Below, in pieces: positions 43,123 through 51,481 of a stretch of DNA of 64,000 nucleotides. The notes below the pieces were generated by a model. The model ran no database searches, was not told the DNA's origin, and saw only the letters and a program-made list of their open reading frames with translations. Numbering within the stretch: the first letter of the stretch is position 1; every line of letters starts with the position of its first letter. The DNA is taken from NCBI RefSeq assembly GCF_030372275.1, contig NZ_JAUDDJ010000003.1. One strand, written 5' to 3'. A program made the position numbers and the translations under genes. This DNA comes from Lawsonibacter sp900766145 (GTDB taxonomy: Bacteria > Bacillota > Clostridia > Oscillospirales > Oscillospiraceae).

Positions 43123-43815
43123 TTACATCAGCTTGGCGCCGTTGACCTTGACGCCGGGGCCCATGGTGGAAGCCACCACGCAGCTCTTGATATACTGGCC
43201 CTTGGCAGCGGCGGGCTTAGCCTTGACAATGGCGCCCATGATGGCGTTGAAGTTCTCAGAGAGCTTCTCAGCGCCGAAGGAAACCTTGCCGATGGGGCAG
43301 TGGATGATGTTGGTCTTGTCCAGACGGTACTCAACCTTACCGGCCTTGATCTCGTTGATGGCCTTGGTCACGTCCATGGTGACGGTGCCGGCCTTGGGGG
43401 AGGGCATCAGGCCCTTGGGGCCCAGAACCTTACCCAGGCGGCCCACAACGCCCATCATGTCGGGGGTAGCCACGACCACGTCGAAGTCGAACCAGTTCTC
43501 CTTCTGGATCTTCTCCACCAGGTCCATATCGCCCACGAAGTCGGCGCCGGCGGCACGGGCCTCGTCAGCCTTGGCGGCCTTGGCGAACACCAGCACGCGC
43601 TGGGTCTTGCCGGTGCCGTGGGGCAGCACGATGGCGCCGCGGACCTGCTGGTCAGCGTGACGGGAGTCAACGCCCAGCTTCACGTGCAGCTCGACGGTCT
43701 CGTCGAACTTGGCAGGAGCGGTCTCCACGACCAGGCTCATAGCCTCGTTGGTATCGTACAGAGCGTTCTTGTCGATCTTCTTGGCGCTCTCCTGATATTT
43801 CTTGCCTCTAAACAT
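43123..43815 (-). CDS. rplA: 50S ribosomal protein L1
   Basis: 230-aa rRNA-binding protein and usual autogenous repressor of the L11-L1 unit. Core motifs VELHVKLGVDSRHADQQVRG, LPHGTGKTQRVLVF and MGVVGRLGKVLGPKGLMPSPK are intact. It follows rplK by 15 nt. Confidence 0.98.
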   Translation of the reverse strand: MFRGKKYQESAKKIDKNALYDTNEAMSLVVETAPAKFDETVELHVKLGVDSRHADQQVRGAIVLPHGTGKTQRVLVFAKAAKADEARAAGADFVGDMDLVEKIQKENWFDFDVVVATPDMMGVVGRLGKVLGPKGLMPSPKAGTVTMDVTKAINEIKAGKVEYRLDKTNIIHCPIGKVSFGAEKLSENFNAIMGAIVKAKPAAAKGQYIKSCVVASTMGPGVKVNGAKLM

Positions 43816-43830
43816 TTCTTCTCACCCTCC

Positions 43831-44256
43831 TTACTCGCCCACGACGATGCCCATGGAGCGGGCAGTACCGGCGATCATGCTCATAGCGGACTCGATGCTG
43901 GCGGCGTTCAGGTCGGGCATCTTAGTCTCAGCGATCTTGCGCACGTCCTCCTTGCTGATGGTGGCAACCTTGGTCTTGTTGGGCACACCAGAGCCGGACT
44001 CGATGCCGCAAGCCTTCTTGATGAGCACAGCGGCGGGAGGAGTCTTGGTGATAAAGGTGAAGGAGCGGTCGGCGTACACGGTGATGATGACGGGGATGAT
44101 CATGCCCACGTCGTTCTTGGTGCGCTCGTTGAACTCCTTGGTGAAGGCGGCGATGTTCACGCCGTGCTGGCCCAGAGCGGGACCAACAGGGGGGGCGGGA
44201 GTCGCCTTGCCGGCGGGAATCTGCAGTTTTACATATCCAGTTACTTTCTGTGCCAC
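43831..44256 (-). CDS. rplK: 50S ribosomal protein L11
   Basis: 141 aa. KLQIPAGKATPAPPVGPALGQHGVNI is the thiostrepton-binding region and the C-terminal rRNA-binding part ends GTARSMGIVV. GGAGGTG ribosome binding site. Confidence 0.98.
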   Translation of the reverse strand: MAQKVTGYVKLQIPAGKATPAPPVGPALGQHGVNIAAFTKEFNERTKNDVGMIIPVIITVYADRSFTFITKTPPAAVLIKKACGIESGSGVPNKTKVATISKEDVRKIAETKMPDLNAASIESAMSMIAGTARSMGIVVGE

Positions 44257-44386
44257 GAATGAGCACCTCCATATGAAAAAATGTGGTTGGGTTGGGCGCT
44301 AAGCCCAGTTTGGCGGAACGGACGGTGCCGTCCCTCCCACGTTTTGCGGCACCCGGGCCGCAGGGTCGCGAAGGTTTTTTCCGGGA
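44257..44386 (-). other. Structured spacer between nusG and rplK
   Basis: 130 nt with three consecutive small hairpins on the minus strand (GCGGC/GCCGC, GGACGG/CCGTCC, TGGGC/GCCCA). None has a good T-run. It may hold a translational control site for the L11-L1 pair, but no known leader was recognised. Confidence 0.4.
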
Positions 44387-44911
44387 TCACTGCTCCATGG
44401 GCTCGACCTGGTCCAGCTCCAGCTCCACGGGGGTCTCGCGTCCGAACATGGACACCACCACCCGCACTTTGCCGCGCTCCAGATCCAGCTCCTCTACGGT
44501 GCCCAGGAAGGACTCCAGCGCGCCGTCAGTGATCTTCACACTGTCACCCACCTGATAGCCGACCACAACCTCGCGCTTTTCTACGCCGAGGGAAGCTACG
44601 TCGTCCTCAGAGAGGGGGATGGGATTGTTGCCCTCACCCAGGAAGCCGGTGACGCCGCGGATGTTGCGTACTACGTGCCAGGTCTCGTCGTTCATGACCA
44701 TCTTCACCAGCACGTAGCCGGGGAACACCTTGCGCTCCACTTCCTTGGGACCGTTGTCTGTGATCTCAGTGACAGTTTCCAGGGGGATGCTGATCTCATG
44801 GATCACATCCTGGAGATGGCGGTTTTCAACATACTTCTCGATGGTGGCCTTTACCGTATTCTCATAGCCGGAATACGTGTGGACCACATACCAGTTCGCG
44901 TTGTCAGCCAT
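44387..44911 (-). CDS. nusG: Transcription termination/antitermination factor NusG
   Basis: 174 aa with an N-terminal NGN domain (WYVVHTYSGYENTVKA, VFPGYVLVKM, VRNIRGVTGFLG) and a C-terminal KOW domain (VKITDGALESFLGTVEELD). Normal for Firmicutes. 11 nt after secE. Confidence 0.97.
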   Translation of the reverse strand: MADNANWYVVHTYSGYENTVKATIEKYVENRHLQDVIHEISIPLETVTEITDNGPKEVERKVFPGYVLVKMVMNDETWHVVRNIRGVTGFLGEGNNPIPLSEDDVASLGVEKREVVVGYQVGDSVKITDGALESFLGTVEELDLERGKVRVVVSMFGRETPVELELDQVEPMEQ

Positions 44912-44922
44912 ATCCGTCTCCT

Positions 44923-45222
44923 TTAACCCGCCACCAGGTGGATCAGGGCCTGGATCAGGCCGCCAGCCACCGCGTCAAAGATCCAGATGAAAACGCCGAC
45001 AAACACCACACAAGCGATGACGATCAGCGTGTTGTTGGCGGTCTGCTTTCCGGTGGGCCAGACCACCTTCTTCAGCTCCACCTTCAGTTCCCGGAACCAG
45101 CGGCCGATGCGGGCGAAGAATCCGGGCTTGGACTTCTTGTCGGACTTCTTGTCCTTCTTGGCCTTCTCAGCCTTGTCGGAAGCAGCCTTGCCGGTCTGCT
45201 CCAGCTTTTCGTTCTCAGCCAT
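44923..45222 (-). CDS. secE: Preprotein translocase subunit SecE
   Basis: 99 aa: a Lys-rich N-terminal extension of about 35 residues, the conserved amphipathic segment RWFRELKVELKKVVWPTGKQ and one membrane helix (about 63-83). Typical single-TM SecE of the Sec translocon. Confidence 0.95.
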   Translation of the reverse strand: MAENEKLEQTGKAASDKAEKAKKDKKSDKKSKPGFFARIGRWFRELKVELKKVVWPTGKQTANNTLIVIACVVFVGVFIWIFDAVAGGLIQALIHLVAG

Positions 45223-45261
45223 TCTGATTACCCTTCTTTCCTTTCAGCCTCATGCGAGAAA

Positions 45262-45429
45262 TCACTTCGTCTCGTTGTGGACGGTGTGCTTTCTGCAGAA
45301 GGGGCAGTACTTGTTGAGCTCCAGACGGTCGGGGGTATTCTTCTTGTTCTTCATGGTGTTGTAGTTTCTCTGCTTGCACTCAGAGCACCGCAGGGTGATC
45401 TTAATGCGCGCGCCGGCCTTGCTTGCCAT
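45262..45429 (-). CDS. rpmG: 50S ribosomal protein L33
   Basis: 55 aa, too short for many gene finders. It reads MASKAGARIKITLRCSECK and has CSEC and CPFC zinc pairs, so it is the zinc-binding form. AAGGAGGTG ribosome binding site. First gene of the rpmG-secE-nusG set. Confidence 0.95.
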   Translation of the reverse strand: MASKAGARIKITLRCSECKQRNYNTMKNKKNTPDRLELNKYCPFCRKHTVHNETK

Positions 45430-45494
45430 ACGTTCGGCACCTCCTTATTGTGTTGCGGAAAGGGAAGCTCTCCGCTTAAAACGCCGCAAAAAGC

Positions 45495-45530
45495 AAAAAC
45501 GCTGGATGCGGCTTGCTGCCGAATCCAGCG
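45495..45530 (-). terminator. Leader terminator before rpmG
   Basis: Minus strand: stem CGCTGGAT.CGGC / GCCG.ATCCAGCG (45530-45500) followed by five T residues. It lies between the promoter and rpmG, so it must be regulated or leaky. Confidence 0.75.
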
Positions 45531-45678
45531 ACGTCCGGACGCGAAGAACTCCGCGTCTAATCCGTTACGGTGGGACCCGGCGATTGCCTCCCTGTGTTCC
45601 CGGTGGGAGAAGGGGGTCACAGTCATTACACCGTAAAAATGGCCGCGACAAAAAAGCCCCTGTTCACAGGTAAATCCT
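45495..45678 (-). ncRNA. Candidate structured leader RNA of rpmG-secE-nusG
   Basis: After the promoter, a nested three-way set of pairings is visible: TTACGGTG/CACCGTAA (45629-45636 with 45565-45572), GACCC/GGGTC (45614-45618 with 45574-45578) and CTCCC/GGGAG (45605-45609 with 45588-45592). Then come a GACGCG/CGCGTC hairpin and a terminator. It has the form of a riboswitch or protein-responsive attenuator. I do not recognise the class. Confidence 0.5.
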
Positions 45679-45707
45679 AATCTAGCACAATCGAGCCGGT
45701 CCGTCAA
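45679..45707 (-). promoter_or_regulatory. Promoter of rpmG-secE-nusG
   Basis: Minus strand: TTGACG (45707-45702), 17-nt spacer, TAGATT (45684-45679), about 250 nt before rpmG. Confidence 0.65.
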
Positions 45708-45771
45708 GTGGTTTTTCAAAAAAATTCAAGATTCTCCCGCCCCCGGAGAAATACCAGGGGCGGGAGAGCAA

Positions 45772-46092
45772 TCAGCGCAGGGTGACGGCGGTGCCGCTGA
45801 CGGTGACCATCAGCATGCCGTTGTTGGAGCCCAGGACCTCGTAGTCCACATCAATGCCCACTACAGCGTCGGCGCCCAGCCGGGCAGCCCGCTGCTCCAG
45901 CTCCTGGAGGGCCTGCTCCCGGGCGGAGGTCAGCTCATCTTCGTAGGTGGAAGAGCGGCCGCCGAAGAAGTTGCTCAGGCCAGCGGTAAAGTCTTTGATC
46001 ACATCCACGCCGGAGATGACCTCGCCAAAGACGATGCCACGGTATTCCTCAATGGAACGGCCCTCTACGCTGGGGGTAGTAGTCAGGATCAT
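45772..46092 (-). CDS. YbjQ family heavy-metal-binding-domain protein
   Basis: 106 aa. ILTTTPSVEGRSIEEYRGIVFGEVISG and LEQRAARLGADAVVGIDVDYEVLG are the two conserved strings of the YbjQ/UPF0145 family, which forms pentamers of unknown function. It stands alone between a structured leader and the next gene. Confidence 0.9.
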   Translation of the reverse strand: MILTTTPSVEGRSIEEYRGIVFGEVISGVDVIKDFTAGLSNFFGGRSSTYEDELTSAREQALQELEQRAARLGADAVVGIDVDYEVLGSNNGMLMVTVSGTAVTLR

Positions 46093-46128
46093 AAAAATTC
46101 CCCTTTTCTTTCTTCCATGTGGATAAAA

Positions 46129-46422
46129 TCAGAAGTCGCAGCAGCGGCGGTCGCAGAAGTTCTCCTTAATAAGGGGAAGAACTGCCTGGTGGGCAGGATG
46201 GGCCTGGTAGGCGGGCAGGTCCTCCGGGCAGGCGACCTCGGAATAGAGCACCAGGTCACAGTTGCTGCTGTCCATGGGAGGACAGTGAGCCTGAATGTGA
46301 ACCAGGCCAGGAATCTGTCCCTGAAGGGCGTTGAGCCGCTCCACGACCTGGACGGCCAGCTCCTTGCGCTGCTGCTCGGTGAGCTCGGGCTTAAAATTCC
46401 AGGAGACGATGTGACGAACCAT
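46129..46422 (-). CDS. Dabb-family (stress-responsive alpha-beta barrel) protein
   Basis: 97 aa with the Dabb pattern: MVRHIVSWNFKPE at the start, central GLVHIQAH and the DLVLYSEVACPEDLPAYQAHPAH segment. I chose ATG 46422 (AAGGA upstream) over 46446. Function in bacteria is usually unknown. Confidence 0.85.
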   Translation of the reverse strand: MVRHIVSWNFKPELTEQQRKELAVQVVERLNALQGQIPGLVHIQAHCPPMDSSNCDLVLYSEVACPEDLPAYQAHPAHQAVLPLIKENFCDRRCCDF

Positions 46423-46485
46423 GGGGAACATCCTTTCCTTTGTCAAATTTGGATGGTTTTATTATAAAGGTGTGCAGAAGGTTCG

Positions 46486-47292
46486 TCAACGAAGAATCTG
46501 CGCGGGGCCGGGGGAGAAGGATAAACCCAGGGCGGAAGCCGCATCCTGCAGGTCAGCCCAGGCGCCAAGGACGGTGGAAATCCCCACACTGCGGGCTACC
46601 TCCACCTTTTTGACCAAGGTTTGGTCGTCATCAAAGAGGACGAAGTGGGCCCCGGAGTCCCGGCTCATGTAGGTGAAGTACCGGGCGCATAGCTCCCGGG
46701 AGAAGAAAATCGAGGGGGAGCGCTCCGCCATCAGCCGGTGCAGCTGTTCCTGAGTCAAGGGGCGCCCGCTGCCGGTGGGGGAGGGGAGAAAGAAATCCTC
46801 CGCTGACCGCTGAAGGGCCAAAACCACCCGCTCCCGGCCAAAGCGCTGCCGGGCCTCCTCCAGCCGCAGCTCCAGAGAGCCTCCGGACAGGGCGGAGGAG
46901 ATCATCACCTGGGCGTGGGGAGAGCAGGAGGCGTAGTGCTCCGGCACCAGCAGGTTCCAGCCCCGACGGGAGCACTCGTTCCCAAGCAGGGACACCGTCT
47001 CCTCCAGAGGGGGCAGGCGGCCGGCCTCAAAGTCGCACACCACCCCGGAAAAATTTCGGGCGGCGCACTCCCGGGTCACCTCCTGACAGAAAGGACCGGG
47101 ACGGCCCAAGCCGTCAAAGTCCCGGCAATCCAACACCATCCATCCTCCATAGGGAGCGGAATTACCCCCTGTGCGGAACAAATGGGGCCCCTGGCCCATG
47201 CGGTAGGCCAGATGGGCGGGGGTGACAGACAGCCCCCGAATTTCCCGAAGTTGGTCAGGTGTGACGGTAATACAAAAGCGCATGGAAGACAT
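46486..47292 (-). CDS. Hypothetical protein with a probable TIM-barrel-like fold
   Basis: 268 aa, no signal peptide. Alternating beta-alpha pattern: MVLDCRDFDG, NFSGVVCDFEAGRLPP, WNLLVPEHYAS, RVVLALQRSAEDFFLPS, GAHFVLFDDDQ, SVGISTVLGAW. The VVCDFE string recalls GH18/GH25-like barrels, where D-x-E residues are catalytic, but no family match can be claimed. AAGGGGGA upstream of ATG 47292. Divergent from the YqeG gene. Confidence 0.65.
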   Translation of the reverse strand: MSSMRFCITVTPDQLREIRGLSVTPAHLAYRMGQGPHLFRTGGNSAPYGGWMVLDCRDFDGLGRPGPFCQEVTRECAARNFSGVVCDFEAGRLPPLEETVSLLGNECSRRGWNLLVPEHYASCSPHAQVMISSALSGGSLELRLEEARQRFGRERVVLALQRSAEDFFLPSPTGSGRPLTQEQLHRLMAERSPSIFFSRELCARYFTYMSRDSGAHFVLFDDDQTLVKKVEVARSVGISTVLGAWADLQDAASALGLSFSPGPAQILR

Positions 47293-47419
47293 GGCGACTC
47301 CCCCTTGTCCAAATTTTTCGAACGTGATATGATATTGCTCAACGCGTAATACTCAGCGCGGCCGGTCTGTGACACTTTATGAGACCGGCGGGAAAACTAG
47401 AACAAAGGAGGACACATCC

Positions 47420-47926
47420 GTGCCCTTTTCACCCATACCCCGAGGGGTCTACCCCTCGGTAACCAGCTTAGACCCCAAAAAGTTAAAAGAGAAGGGAATT
47501 ACCCTGGTACTGGCCGACCTGGACAACACCCTGGTGCCCTACAAGGTGCTGGAGCCCTCTCCCGAAGTAGCCGCCTGGATGGCGGCGCTGAAGGAGGAGG
47601 GAATCGACCTGTTCCTCCTCTCTAACAGCCGAAAGCCCGGACGGGCCCAGAAATTTGCCCAGCAGGTGGGCATTCCCTACCAGGGACACTCGGGCAAGCC
47701 CAAGAAGGCCGGGTATTTTAAGGCCATGGAGCGCATGGGCCGCACCCCCAAGGAGACCATTATGGTGGGCGATCAGATCTTCACCGACACCCTGGGGGCC
47801 AACCGGGCGGGAGTCACCCCGCTGCTCATCAAGCCCATTCGCCTGGCGGGCAACCCCGGGCGGTATATCCGCTATGCGGCAGAAACCCCCTTCCGCCTGC
47901 TGGGAGGAAGGAGGCCCTTCCTATGA
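47420..47926 (+). CDS. YqeG family HAD-type phosphatase
   Basis: 168-aa HAD-superfamily IIIA hydrolase. ADLDNTLVPY is the nucleophile motif DxDxT and MVGDQIFTDTLGANR the motif IV aspartates. GTG start 8 nt after AAAGGAGG. It overlaps the next gene by 4 nt. YqeG proteins usually sit near ribosome-assembly or shikimate genes; its exact substrate is unknown. Confidence 0.9.
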   Translation: MPFSPIPRGVYPSVTSLDPKKLKEKGITLVLADLDNTLVPYKVLEPSPEVAAWMAALKEEGIDLFLLSNSRKPGRAQKFAQQVGIPYQGHSGKPKKAGYFKAMERMGRTPKETIMVGDQIFTDTLGANRAGVTPLLIKPIRLAGNPGRYIRYAAETPFRLLGGRRPFL

Positions 47927-48798
47927 GCGCACGATTTGGACCGGCGGGCAACGCCGAGAGCTTTTCCAAAGTCCACAAGTCCTCTCTGGCCGCACCGGCC
48001 TGGATTGCCCAGCAGGGATTGGATTGCTACGAGTACCAGTGCGGCAAAGGAGTCCACGTAGGGGAGGACACCGCCCGGAAGCTAGGGGAGAAGGCAAGAG
48101 AGGCAGGCATCGCCCTGTCCGTCCATGCCCCCTACTTTATCAACCTGGCTAACCCCGACCCGGAGAGCCGGACAAAGACCACAAATTATGTGCTGGAGAG
48201 CTGTTTTGTGGCCCAGGTGATGGGAGCGGAGCGGATCGTGATCCACTCGGGGGCCCTAATGAAGCGCAGCCGCCGGGAGGCTCTGGACATCGCTAAGGAG
48301 ACGCTGACCATGGTGCTGGAGGCCTGTGACCGCCAGGAGTATGGGAACATCACCCTGTGCCCCGAAACCATGGGCAAGATAAACCAGCTGGGAGATCTGG
48401 ACGAGGTGCTGGAGCTGTGTACCTTGGATGAGCGGCTCATCCCCTGCATCGACTTTGGCCACCTGTACGCCCGCTCTCTGGGAGAACTGGAGGGGGAGCA
48501 GGCCTGCCGGGAGATGCTGGACAAGGTGGAGCGGGTGCTGGGAGAGGAGCGGGCCAGCCGCTTCCACAGTCACTTCTCCCGCATCGAGTTCACCCCCAAC
48601 GGCGGAGAAAAGCGCCACCGCACCTTTGCCGACCACGGGGGCTTTGGTCCGGACTGGACGCCCCTGGCCCGAGAGGTGGCCCGCCGGGGCTGGAGCCCCA
48701 CCTTCATCTGCGAAAGCGCAGGGACGCAGGCGGAGGATGCCCAAACTATGAAGAAGATTTACCAGGGCTTCTGCGGCCCTGAGGAGGCATTATCATGA
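47923..48798 (+). CDS. Endonuclease IV-like TIM-barrel enzyme
   Basis: 291-aa zinc-dependent AP endonuclease family member. All expected ligands are visible: SVHAPYF, VIHSG, CPETMG, CIDFGHL, FHSHFS, FADHGGFGP and FICES. It probably cleaves abasic sites in DNA repair. Coupled to the YqeG gene (4-nt overlap) and to the peptidase gene (4-nt overlap). Confidence 0.88.
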   Translation: MSARFGPAGNAESFSKVHKSSLAAPAWIAQQGLDCYEYQCGKGVHVGEDTARKLGEKAREAGIALSVHAPYFINLANPDPESRTKTTNYVLESCFVAQVMGAERIVIHSGALMKRSRREALDIAKETLTMVLEACDRQEYGNITLCPETMGKINQLGDLDEVLELCTLDERLIPCIDFGHLYARSLGELEGEQACREMLDKVERVLGEERASRFHSHFSRIEFTPNGGEKRHRTFADHGGFGPDWTPLAREVARRGWSPTFICESAGTQAEDAQTMKKIYQGFCGPEEALS

Positions 48799-49859
48799 AC
48801 CATGTAGAAAAAATTTCCCGTGCTCTGGAGGAGTATGGCCTGGACGCTATGCTGGTGACCAGTGAGCCGGGAGAGCGATACGCCCTGGGCTTCCAGGGAG
48901 AAGGCTGGCTGCTGGTAGGAAAGCAGGGAGCCCACTACTCTACCGATGGGCGGTATATCGAGGCGGCCCAAAAGCAGGTGAAGGGAGTTCAGCTCTCCCT
49001 GATCTCGGCCGAGAAGGGACACCTGTCTCTGGCCCGGGATTATATCCGTGCCCAGGGGTTTGAAAAAGTGGGCTTTGAGAGCGGTTATATGAATGTAGAG
49101 CAGTATCAGCGCCTGTGCGACGCGCTGCCCTGCAAGCTGGTACCTGCTCAGAAGCTGCTCACTGGGCTGCGGGCCTGTAAGGACGAAGAGGAGCTGTCCG
49201 CCATGCGCCGGGCTCAGGAGATCACAGACCAGGCATTTCGGGAGATTTTGAACTTTATCCGTCCGGGTATGACCGAGCAGCAGGTGGCAGCCCGGCTGGT
49301 GTATGAGATGCTGCGCCGGGGCGCCCGGAAGGTATCCTTTGATCCCATCGTGGCGGCGGGAGCCAACGGGTCCATGCCCCACGCGGTACCGGGCGAGACG
49401 GTGATCCAGGCCGGGATGTTCGTTACCATGGACTTTGGCTGCATCTGGGACGGCTACTGCTCCGACATGACCCGTACCGTGGCGGTGGGACAGCCCACGG
49501 AGGAGATGGAGAAGGTGTACTATACCGTCCTCCAGGCCCAGAAGGCAGGAATTGCCGCCGCCCGGGCCGGAGTGACAGGCAGCGAGATCGACGCCGCCGC
49601 CCGACAGGTAATTGCGGAGGCTGGGTACGGCGAGTACTTCACCCACAGCTTTGGCCACTCCCTGGGCCTGGAGATCCACGAGGCCCCCAATGCTTCCCCC
49701 TCCCAGCAGGAGGCGATGCCTTCCGGCGCGGTGATCTCCGCCGAGCCGGGAATCTATCTGCCCGGCAAGTTTGGCGTGCGCATTGAGGACGTGTTGGTGC
49801 TGCGGGAGGGCGGCTGTGAGGACCTGACCCGCTCCCCCAAAGACCTGATCGTTCTTTGA
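48795..49859 (+). CDS. M24-family Xaa-Pro aminopeptidase
   Basis: 354 aa. N-terminal creatinase-like domain (residues 1-125) and C-terminal pita-bread catalytic domain with metal ligands in TMDFGCIWDGYCSDMTR (two Asp), HSFGHSLGLEIHE (His), SAEPGIY (Glu) and GVRIEDVL (Glu). It removes N-terminal residues before proline. Directly upstream of efp, a common gene order in Firmicutes. Confidence 0.93.
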   Translation: MNHVEKISRALEEYGLDAMLVTSEPGERYALGFQGEGWLLVGKQGAHYSTDGRYIEAAQKQVKGVQLSLISAEKGHLSLARDYIRAQGFEKVGFESGYMNVEQYQRLCDALPCKLVPAQKLLTGLRACKDEEELSAMRRAQEITDQAFREILNFIRPGMTEQQVAARLVYEMLRRGARKVSFDPIVAAGANGSMPHAVPGETVIQAGMFVTMDFGCIWDGYCSDMTRTVAVGQPTEEMEKVYYTVLQAQKAGIAAARAGVTGSEIDAAARQVIAEAGYGEYFTHSFGHSLGLEIHEAPNASPSQQEAMPSGAVISAEPGIYLPGKFGVRIEDVLVLREGGCEDLTRSPKDLIVL

Positions 49860-49878
49860 TTTGCCGGAATTTTAGCAA

Positions 49879-49913
49879 ACCCCCTTGTCAAAACAGGGGA
49901 AACAGGGTAAAAT
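49879..49913 (+). promoter_or_regulatory. Promoter of efp with -35 in an inverted repeat
   Basis: TTGTCA (49885-49890), 17-nt spacer, TAAAAT (49908-49913). The -35 lies in CCCC-TTGTCAAAACA-GGGG, a pattern repeated at the promoter at 53380-53414. Confidence 0.7.
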
Positions 49914-49951
49914 AAATTAGTTCATTAAAAACACAATGGAGGATGATTCCT

Positions 49952-50521
49952 ATGGCAATGATTTCCGCCAGTGATTTCCGCAACGGCGTGACCTTCGAGA
50001 TGGACGGTAAGGTCATGCAGGTCGTCGAGTTCCAGCACGTAAAGCCCGGCAAGGGCGCCGCCTTTGTCCGTACCAAGATGAAGAACATCATCACCGGCGG
50101 CGTGACCGAGACCTCCTTCAACCCCACCGCCAAGTTTGAGCAGGCCTTTGTCGAGCGTAAGGACATGGAGTACAGCTACAACGACGGTGACCTGTACTAC
50201 TTCATGGATATGGAGACCTTTGACATGCTGCCCATCAGCAAGGACCTGCTGGGCGACTCCTTCCGTTTCGTGAAGGAGAACATGAGCTGCAAGGTCATGT
50301 CCTACAAGGGCAGCGTCTTCGGTGTGGAGCCCCCCACCTTCGTGGAGCTGGAGGTCACTGAGACCGATCCTGGTTTCAAGGGCGATACCGCTACCAACGT
50401 GACCAAGCCTGCCACCCTGGAGACCGGCACCGAGATCAAGGTTCCCCTGTTCATCAACCCCGGCGACAAGATCAAGATCGACACCCGTACCGGCGAGTAC
50501 CTGGAGCGCTGCAAGGGCTAA
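49952..50521 (+). CDS. efp: Elongation factor P
   Basis: 189-aa three-domain factor that relieves stalling at polyproline. ISASDFRNGVTFEMDGKVMQVVEFQHVKPGKGAAFVRTK is the N-terminal KOW-like domain, with the tip Lys in KPGKG. The C-terminal domain ends FINPGDKIKIDTRTGEYLERCKG. I chose ATG 49952 since the ATG at 49943 overlaps the GGAGGA site. Confidence 0.97.
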   Translation: MAMISASDFRNGVTFEMDGKVMQVVEFQHVKPGKGAAFVRTKMKNIITGGVTETSFNPTAKFEQAFVERKDMEYSYNDGDLYYFMDMETFDMLPISKDLLGDSFRFVKENMSCKVMSYKGSVFGVEPPTFVELEVTETDPGFKGDTATNVTKPATLETGTEIKVPLFINPGDKIKIDTRTGEYLERCKG

Positions 50522-50656
50522 GCGTCCGAGGCCGCGAGCAGGGGAGATAACGCCGGAGCGAATGCCGGCAAACCAAGAAATTCTATGGAATTTCTGTTTG
50601 GCGGCGAAGTCGGAGAAGTTATCGACCCGACCGCGAGCGTGACGAGGCGTGATAAA
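50517..50656. repeat. Tandem structured repeat, unit 1
   Basis: 140-nt unit beginning in the last efp codons. Anchors shared with unit 2: GCTAAGCGTCC (50517), CCGGAGCGAA (50553), CAAACCAAGA (50569), TCTGTTTG (50593) and GTGATAA (50649). CAAAC-CA-AGA and TCT-GTTTG close a hairpin whose inner stem here is AATTC/GAATT. Confidence 0.75.
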
Positions 50657-50791
50657 GCTAAGCGTCCAAGCCGTTGCGAACAGCGCGGATGGACCGGAGC
50701 GAAGAATACAAACCAAGAGCCGCAAAGCGGATCTGTTTGTGTTCTGAGACGGAGGGAAGCCGCGCGTCGTGAGCAGGCGAGGTGTGATAAC
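50657..50791. repeat. Tandem structured repeat, unit 2 (partial unit 3 follows)
   Basis: 135-nt unit with the same anchors at 50657, 50694, 50709, 50732 and 50784. The same closing stem encloses a different inner stem (CCGC/GCGG), so pairing is kept while sequence changes. A partial third unit (GCGAAGCGCCC at 50792 to about 50820) follows. No coding potential is apparent. Confidence 0.75.
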
Positions 50792-50877
50792 GCGAAGCGC
50801 CCGAGACCGTTGCCAACTATGCCGTCCCCTGAAAAAAGTAATCGTGTTTGAGGCTGCGCCTCAGAAAGGAGTACCCC

Positions 50878-51294
50878 ATGACCATTTCTGAAAAAGTCGC
50901 CTATCTGAAGGGCTTGGCTGAGGGCCTGAATCTGGACACCGAGAAGTCCAAGGAGGGTAAGCTGATCTCCGTGATGATCGGCATCCTGGAAGAGGTGGGC
51001 CTGTCCATCGAGGACCTGGAGGAGAACGCCCTGGCGCTGGGTGAGGAGATAGATGTGCTCTCCGACGACCTGGCCGATGTGGAGTCCGTGGTGTTCGAGG
51101 ACGAAGAGGATGACGAGGACGAAGAGGATGAGGACGACTACTTTGAGGTGGAGTGCCCCAACTGTGAGGAGCCGCTGATCATCGACGACGAGGCCCTCGC
51201 CGCCGGGGAAATCCAGTGCCCCAACTGTGAGACCCGGTTCTCTCTGGACCTGTCTGACGACACCGTAGAGGCCGAGGACGAAGAGGATCAGTAA
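50878..51294 (+). CDS. CD1247-type protein with zinc ribbon
   Basis: 138 aa. N-terminal helical domain (KVAYLKGLAEGLNLDTEKSK) found in clostridial CD1247-like proteins, then a long acidic linker (about residues 75-97, almost all D/E) and a zinc ribbon with two CPNC pairs near 102 and 122. AAAGGAG ribosome binding site. Function unknown; the acidic linker is striking. Confidence 0.85.
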   Translation: MTISEKVAYLKGLAEGLNLDTEKSKEGKLISVMIGILEEVGLSIEDLEENALALGEEIDVLSDDLADVESVVFEDEEDDEDEEDEDDYFEVECPNCEEPLIIDDEALAAGEIQCPNCETRFSLDLSDDTVEAEDEEDQ

Positions 51295-51328
51295 AGCACT
51301 CTTACGTCTACGTCAATCAATCGCATAG

Positions 51329-51361
51329 ATGCCGCAAAGCGGAAGCTTTGCGGCATTTTTA
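51329..51361 (+). terminator. Terminator after the CD1247-type gene
   Basis: 12-bp stem ATGCCGCAAAGC / GCTTTGCGGCAT with GGAA loop and five T residues. Confidence 0.92.
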
Positions 51362-51481
51362 TGTCAAATCAGTTTCCATTGCGTGGCTGTCAAGGTTTTA
51401 CCCGCATGTCTGCATCGATCCCGTCCATACTAAATGCCGGATGGCACATCCAAATCATCGTATGATGGGGAGGAAACAGCG

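Noticed and set aside
45560..45590. T-box-like string (GGTGGGACC) on the plus strand
   Set aside because: No specifier hairpin, no terminator with T-run after it, and no plus-strand gene downstream. It is part of the stem complement of the minus-strand leader.
45430..45771. tRNA-Trp expected upstream of secE in many bacteria
   Set aside because: No tRNA-like arms or T-loop sequence could be found on either strand; the region is a leader instead.
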